From: Mycoplasmatota bacterium
Lineage (GTDB): Bacteria > Bacillota_I > Bacilli_A > RF39 > UBA660
DNA: 64,000 nucleotides
Assembly (NCBI GenBank): GCA_022771205.1
Contig: JALFCF010000003.1
Span: 64,269 to 128,268, forward strand
Direction: 5' to 3'
Position numbers and translations under genes: made by a program. The notes beneath the pieces are model-generated. The model was not told the origin of the DNA, did no database searches, and worked only from the letters and a program-made list of their open reading frames with translations. How positions within the stretch are numbered: the first letter of the stretch is position 1; every line of letters starts with the position of its first letter. Positions 59,501 through 64,000 of this stretch are shown here, in pieces.

Positions 59501-61249
59501 ACTAAAACATATGACTTAAAAGATAGAATAGTAAGATCATTTGCATACTACGCTGGAATTGATTCGTTTGAACAATTAAAAAATCTTGCAGTAACTAGTT
59601 TGATAGAGGCTGATAAAAGAGGAAGAGATTATGCAAAAGAGTTAGAAGAAAGAAAGTTTCAATTTGAAGTAGGAGATTTTATACGGTGTATAGGAAATTA
59701 TCAATCATTAGGTGGTTCATTAGAATATGGAAATTTTAGTAAGGAGTTTTTAACTCCTTTAGCTGGTAAAACAGTTGATTCTGATAGCACACCACTGGAT
59801 ATTGATTTAACATTAATAACCCAAGAAAAAGATATCTATCATAGCGTAGAGGGAACACCAACTGGTTTTGGATTTGGAAATATATATATGATTTTAAAAA
59901 AAGATAATCCAATTTTACAACGTACTAGAGATAAAGAGGGTAATGAAATAGAATGCAAATATGATCCATCAAAATCAGAAATTTTTAGGACTGGATTCGA
60001 AAATCATTGGGGAGTGAGAACTGGTATTGGTTTTACAGATGTAGATTATATTATGTATAAAAAGAATATGGAAATAGATCCTACTAACCCGTATGATGAA
60101 AATGGGAATGTAAACTATATTCCTTCTTCAAATAGAAATAAAAATGCATATAATGATCTTCCGGCTATAAAATTTGAAATAGCTAGAAATGGATTTTACA
60201 TTCCAGTTATTGATTTTAGTGGTAAGCTAATATTTACTCCGAAAGAATATGAAGACATTCGTACTAAGATGCAAGGACTTTCACATTATGGAATAAATGA
60301 ATATCAACTTTCCCAAAATTTATCAACTAAAGAAATAGCCGCAACAGCAGAAGAAATTCCCGCAAATAGCGTAGAAAACGCTAAAAAGAAAGAAGTAATT
60401 TCTGCAACTATTAAAAAGGCACTTTCACCATTAGGATTAGAAGTAAAAGAAGAAATGGAAAGAAAACTAACTACAGGAACAGTAGAATTTATTGATACAG
60501 GTTCGACTGCTAGAAATACGAATATTATAGGTCAAGGAGATTTTGATTATATAATGCGCCTAGATAACAGTATCATAAGTGATCATGAACAATTCCAAAA
60601 ATTAAAAGACAGATTAATAGAAGAATTAGGAGAAGAACATAGAAATGAAATAGTAAATGGTAATTTTCGTTTTAAAAATGTAAAAATAGAGGGTCTTAAT
60701 CAACCTATAGATATTGATATCTCCTTTATAGAAAAAACAGACAAAATAGAATATTCATCAGATCAAGCTTTGAAAGATAGACTTCATACAATACAAACAG
60801 AACATCAAGAACAATATAATGTTATTTTAGCTAATATTATAGAAGCGAAAAAGACACTAAAAGAAGGAGATGTTTATAAAAAGCAACAAGGAGGTATCAG
60901 TGGTATTGGAATAGAAAATTGGATATTACAGAATAGAGGATCATTTTTAGACGCTGCTCAATCCTTTTTAGACGCTTCAGAAGGAAAATCAGTTGAGGAA
61001 TTTAAAGAAACCTATTCGATTTGGGACTTTGGAGAAAATCATTATTCTGACGAAGAAAATATCTACCATTACGATAACTTTATAACTAATTTAACAGCAG
61101 AGGGTTATCAAAAAATGAAAACTACACTTTCAAAATATATATCAAAAGCTCACGATAAAACAGAATTAGATGCTATGTTAAATGATTCTACCAGCAAAAC
61201 GACAGCAGTTAGAGAAAACATGTCATCTGTCACTTCATTAAATCATTAA
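56591..61249 (+). CDS. Very large multidomain protein: N-terminal helical repeats, unknown alpha/beta middle domain, C-terminal nucleotidyltransferase (CCA/OAS-like) domain
   Basis: GSTARNTNIIGQGDFDYIMRLD (GSx..DxD) and IDIDISF third carboxylate; GGISGIGIENWILQNRGSF resembles the OAS/archaeal-CCA helical segment; repeated FLxxxxPxExxExxY.xxxxxEDL motif. Confidence 0.65.
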   Translation: MKDKILRLEEFNQLKEIMKSIIDEGIKKVSENPENEQEIEEQILQQYTLFQNLMLSHDLSEISYEAYNDLRLIGDIDFSGTKANIDFNILSLDDVESIKVHGCKVKNVDKIHFYILNEESFDEQQQAENPNLFLSHNIPKDFRAKYYQNKLTMDDFLSLTEEQLTEIEEKGYYKGNNGDHEHITFYRAANVKTNTMIKMLGIPKAVKLYKEKRADFEEMAALFFLNSPRLEINYSHYNFINDQTSEILRNNQSIESLKENLYQIIRKELLSEYHPKLRVEQFTPDFLEANEDIFLLHQPLPSEVREKYYSRELSYEDLEENINCFKNSRYSIELEDNTISSFVKKVGEEKFLYLLEKHKDIFDYIHSTPFGFSKLEGYIPDFETIVEDFPIIISKYIRNNNSTELLYKKHQLPEWTSSMNYKVMPDINTIEDLLQVDNHTFIINESQAEFVGLLGVKNLLRFEKESGCMRNSNINVYTFMTEITKQLPSYNKLKIVKEYNEFLNIIFKAFNKMRKKSYHIPIYKGIEGPMREKNKALFVDDSIPKELQEAFYENSINLAMLKKYRQYIPKLLGKNFYISGDFEVTAQDKTIDFQEYYIEQFGQEKFINLLLKYGVNATKMNKNINYNLSDDEKQMEEEIKKSIYQNILESNQPYYNDSPETHALKEFFPLLFLPENTPDEIKELFYSRKITREDLMKRKDLVKYFENTSIVFGLEKHREFLSQLYNDINIQEANERRINIYNYLCSIDEDVAVLNVIEEYIKNNEYDIEKIEKAITIANRVVHSNSKDIRNLACSILSNIIDKENTEESLAKIESVFTQNNLPFFVKVYSCFQILNPNLESFDLTNNNSIMAPELKDNNLPSIGKGLTPIETRMQIIFNDILRVTCHSNNRDLTNYLDNLEIGTKYYNEITKGNTQTRVLSKEETDELTTFAEHLETLYRHTKAGKESKLNFTTMPLNQKIKILGDLFQPTKTYDLKDRIVRSFAYYAGIDSFEQLKNLAVTSLIEADKRGRDYAKELEERKFQFEVGDFIRCIGNYQSLGGSLEYGNFSKEFLTPLAGKTVDSDSTPLDIDLTLITQEKDIYHSVEGTPTGFGFGNIYMILKKDNPILQRTRDKEGNEIECKYDPSKSEIFRTGFENHWGVRTGIGFTDVDYIMYKKNMEIDPTNPYDENGNVNYIPSSNRNKNAYNDLPAIKFEIARNGFYIPVIDFSGKLIFTPKEYEDIRTKMQGLSHYGINEYQLSQNLSTKEIAATAEEIPANSVENAKKKEVISATIKKALSPLGLEVKEEMERKLTTGTVEFIDTGSTARNTNIIGQGDFDYIMRLDNSIISDHEQFQKLKDRLIEELGEEHRNEIVNGNFRFKNVKIEGLNQPIDIDISFIEKTDKIEYSSDQALKDRLHTIQTEHQEQYNVILANIIEAKKTLKEGDVYKKQQGGISGIGIENWILQNRGSFLDAAQSFLDASEGKSVEEFKETYSIWDFGENHYSDEENIYHYDNFITNLTAEGYQKMKTTLSKYISKAHDKTELDAMLNDSTSKTTAVRENMSSVTSLNH

Positions 61250-61263
61250 TTAAATAAATAATA

Positions 61264-61291
61264 ATAAAAGATTCCTTGGGAATCTTTTTTC
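61264..61291 (+). terminator. Rho-independent terminator
   Basis: AAAAGATTCC ttg GGAATCTTTTTT. Confidence 0.75.
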
Positions 61292-61359
61292 AATGTTATA
61301 TTAAATTGCCAAAAAAACAAAAATGTGAGATAATATGCGAACACGAAAGGGGAAATATT

Positions 61360-62100
61360 ATGAGAAAATTAACGGCTGTAGAAGAACAAGAATTAATAAA
61401 GATGTATAAACAAGTAGAAAAAGGTTTTGAATCATTCACAGAAATAAAAACTACAGAAGATTTATTTCGTTGGAGAGAAAAAGTAAAAGAAGAAAATAAT
61501 GAAGATGGAAAATTACGTAATGAAATTATTGAATAAAGAATAAAAGGAAATCAATCATTAGAGCTTTTATATGCTTGGTCAAAGTTTACTCGTATGGTAA
61601 CTAGAGCCAAAGCAAGTCTTAATTTAGCTAAGAGAAACTGTGGAATAACCAGTTCGAACGCCTACAGATTAAAAGCATCAACTATGTTACATGATCATCT
61701 AGAAAAATCAGAAAAAGCAAGAGAGGATAGACTATTTGGAATCTATAAAGTAGAAGAAATAGGACTAGAAAGAACATTTCCTAACGAAAGAAAATTTAGT
61801 AATTCTCATGAATATGTAAAATCACTAGTAAAAGAAGATGATCAACAACCTTGGCCAGCAGTATTATTTGTAACACTTATGAATGCTTATGGAATTGAAG
61901 CAGAGGATTTGTTAACAGTAGGAAGAGCAGTGGAGAAAAAAGGACGTGAATATGTTGCAGATATAGCAGTAGAACACGAAGCAAAAGCATCAGCCGGAAC
62001 TACTAATAGTTATGGAAGTTTAATAAAAAATAAGAACCAGATGGTTCTTTTTTTTGAAAAACAAAAAAATTATGATAAAATATTAAAAGAAACGAGATGA
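61360..62100 (+). pseudogene. Hypothetical gene split by one in-frame TAA (61534-61536)
   Basis: Track ORFs 61276-61536 and 61594-62100 are in the same frame; frame stays open with RIKGNQSLELLYAWSKFTR between them. Confidence 0.65.
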
Positions 62101-62105
62101 TTAAG

Positions 62106-62609
62106 ATGAATTTAGAAAAAGATAAATATATTATTGTAGAAGTAATACCTACTCATTCTAAAGCAGAAAAAGGTATAATTGCTCAAATATCAGCATTAAA
62201 ATTAGAGGGACTAAAGTTATTAGACAGATTTGATTATCGAGTAAAAGATGAACTAATTGAAAATAACGATTTAAAAGAAGCAATTCAATATGACAAAGAA
62301 GCTTTTACTTATGTAGATAATCCACACTTTATTCCAGAAAAATTCAAATCATGGGCGAAAGATATACCATTATTAATCATAGAAGAATCTTATACCCTAG
62401 ATTATTTAAAAGAATTAAATAATAAAAAAGAACTAATTTATCCATACCTTGATATGGAACATTCTTATGATGTTTTTAATAAGATTATAAAAAAATATAA
62501 TCTAGAACCAAGTAACCATTTAGTAGATTTATTATATGAAGCTATTATTTATGAGAGTAACAATAAACAAAAAACTAATAAAAAAGGAACTAGTAAAGAT
62601 AATAAGTAA
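62106..62609 (+). CDS. Hypothetical protein
   Basis: 168-aa open frame from ATG 62106. Confidence 0.55.
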   Translation: MNLEKDKYIIVEVIPTHSKAEKGIIAQISALKLEGLKLLDRFDYRVKDELIENNDLKEAIQYDKEAFTYVDNPHFIPEKFKSWAKDIPLLIIEESYTLDYLKELNNKKELIYPYLDMEHSYDVFNKIIKKYNLEPSNHLVDLLYEAIIYESNNKQKTNKKGTSKDNK

Positions 62610-62658
62610 TCTAATATTATCAAATTATAAAAGTAATGAAATATAAGGTGAATAAGCA

Positions 62659-63021
62659 ATGAAAATAAGTGAGGTTAGCAAAACATTAAATATCCCGAGT
62701 GCTACTCTGCGTTATTATGAACAAATAGGTTTATTAGAAGAAATTGAAAAGAAAAACGGGATAAGAGATTATAGCAAGCAAGATATAGAACGCATAAACT
62801 TTATTACTTGTATGAAAAAATCTGGCTTTAAGTTAGAAGATATTCAAACTTTTATAAACATGGATATGACTAAAGCAACAGGTCCTAAAGCAAGATTAGA
62901 GATGTTATTAAGACAAAAAGAAATTTTATTACAAGAAATAAAAGAAAAAGAAGAAACACTAAAATTCTTAGATTATAAAATAAACATATATAAAAATAAA
63001 ACGGATAAAAATGATAAATAA
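62659..63021 (+). CDS. MerR-family transcriptional regulator (AdhR/NmlR-like)
   Basis: MKISEVSKTLNIPSATLRYYEQIGLLEEIEKKNGIRDYSKQDIERINFITCMKKSGF; single Cys at residue 51. Confidence 0.92.
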   Translation: MKISEVSKTLNIPSATLRYYEQIGLLEEIEKKNGIRDYSKQDIERINFITCMKKSGFKLEDIQTFINMDMTKATGPKARLEMLLRQKEILLQEIKEKEETLKFLDYKINIYKNKTDKNDK

Positions 63022-63047
63022 AAAAGGAGCCTTTTATGGCTCCTTTT
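63022..63047. terminator. Bidirectional terminator
   Basis: AAAAGGAGCC ttttat GGCTCCTTTT between convergent genes. Confidence 0.8.
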
Positions 63048-63052
63048 AAAGA

Positions 63053-63646
63053 TTACACTATTCTAGTAATAGAAACAGTAGCTGAATATAAATCATTAGG
63101 TACTAAGCTAATATCAAGGCCTGAAGTATTAATAAAACGATAGCTTGCTCCGGGAAGAGCCTCAAAAATAGCATTACCATTAATTGTTCCAGTATCGCAA
63201 GAGGTAAGTTTATTATGAGTAGATGAATGAGCTATTAAAACATCATCAGGCCAGAATTGATGAAGTTCAATACCTAAGGCTCTAGGTTCACAACTAACAT
63301 TCTTATCGGTATGACGAACATTGATCCACCAATGTATGATATAAATACCTTTTTCAGGAATAGAAAAATCTCCTGTTGCAGGATTATAAGATATCTTATT
63401 AGAGATGTTAGCAGTTTGAAATAAAACTGGTTGTTGATTTGGAACAGTAGAATCTGTTTCATCATGTACCATGGCATAACTATTTAAAGGAATAGCTGGG
63501 GTACCTGCAGGTCCAGTCGGTCCAGTAGGACTTTGTCGATTTTTACATAAACAATCAATTACACGGCAAAGACATTCGTCATTGCAAGTTTAGTTACAAC
63601 ATTCATTAGTAGATAAAACATCATTTAGTTCATTATTATTTTCCAT
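63053..63646 (-). pseudogene. BclA-like protein (short collagen-like segment + TNF-like C-terminal domain), interrupted by in-frame TAA at codon 19
   Basis: Strong RBS before ATG 63646: MENNNELNDVLSTNECCN*TCNDECLCRVIDCLCKNRQSPTGPTGPAGTPAIPLNSYAMVHDETDSTV...; stop at 63590-63592; ORF track starts at 63472. Confidence 0.7.
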
Positions 63647-63722
63647 ATTTCCTCCTTTCATAATATCATATGAAGTTTTAGAAAAAAGAAATGAGCTAAT
63701 AACTATATAAAACAAAAAAATA

Positions 63723-63753
63723 TTGACTTAAAGTAGACTTTAAGAATTATAAT
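63723..63753 (+). promoter_or_regulatory. Sigma-70-type promoter with 19-bp spacer and MerR/AdhR-like operator
   Basis: TTGACT-N19-TATAAT; spacer region contains perfect CTTAAAGT-AG-ACTTTAAG (63727-63744). Confidence 0.85.
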
Positions 63754-63776
63754 AAAAAATAGAAAGGAAGATGAAG

Positions 63777-64000
63777 ATGGCAAAACAAACTGCCGGAAGA
63801 GATCAGTTAGGTAAATTTGCTCCAAAATTTGCCGAATTAAATGATGATGTATTATTTGGAGAAGTGTGGTCTAGAGAAGACAAACTATCATTAAGAGATC
63901 GTTCTTTAATCACTGTAGTAGCATTAATGAGCAAAGGAATTTTAGATTCTAGTTTAGAAGCTCATTTAATAAATGCAAAGAAAAATGGAATTTCTCAAGA
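63777..64000 (+). CDS. Carboxymuconolactone decarboxylase / AhpD-like protein (partial, runs off window)
   Basis: MAKQTAGRDQLGKFAPKFAELNDDVLFGEVWSREDKLSLRDRSLITVVALMSKG. Confidence 0.9.
   Translation, partial: MAKQTAGRDQLGKFAPKFAELNDDVLFGEVWSREDKLSLRDRSLITVVALMSKGILDSSLEAHLINAKKNGISQ

Noticed and set aside
60460-61000. CD-NTase-like domain as a CBASS operon
   Set aside because: No recognisable effector (phospholipase, TM effector, nuclease) or Cap2/Cap3-like gene is adjacent; the motif fits CCA/OAS-like enzymes in general.
61534-63592. Two in-frame TAA codons as evidence for TAA reassignment
   Set aside because: TAA is the normal stop of many clearly delimited genes here (e.g. rnj, coaE, tkt), so isolated nonsense mutations are more likely.

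Overview
64 kb of very AT-rich chromosome, most likely from a Bacilli-type Bacillota. It looks endospore-forming or recently so: gpr, spoIIP, a SirA-like gene and a BclA-like gene are present. The backbone is housekeeping: gltX, coaE-coaD, rdgB, tkt-sirA-yneF, uvrC, mutL, miaA, rpsT-gpr-spoIIP, rnc, rnj, and five tRNA genes (Gln, Pro, Met, Leu, Arg). Accessory blocks are interspersed: a Fic/VbhA-type toxin-antitoxin pair, a phage-lysis-like remnant (decayed M23 peptidase plus holin-like ORF), an orphan VirD4/TraG coupling protein, and a class B sortase beside a vWA + nine Cna-B-repeat adhesin. There is also a RelE-like / HTH-ImmA-IrrE pair directly followed by a YobI/KAP-type membrane P-loop NTPase (candidate defence locus), and a 1555-aa repeat protein with a C-terminal CCA/OAS-like nucleotidyltransferase. 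Two cross-cutting signals stand out. (1) Most broken genes can be restored by adding one A to an A-run, while long housekeeping ORFs are intact. (2) A textbook MerR-family (AdhR-like) operator lies in the 19-bp spacer upstream of a carboxymuconolactone-decarboxylase gene. No CRISPR array, rRNA or intact transposase was found. All family calls are from reading motifs; no searches were run.
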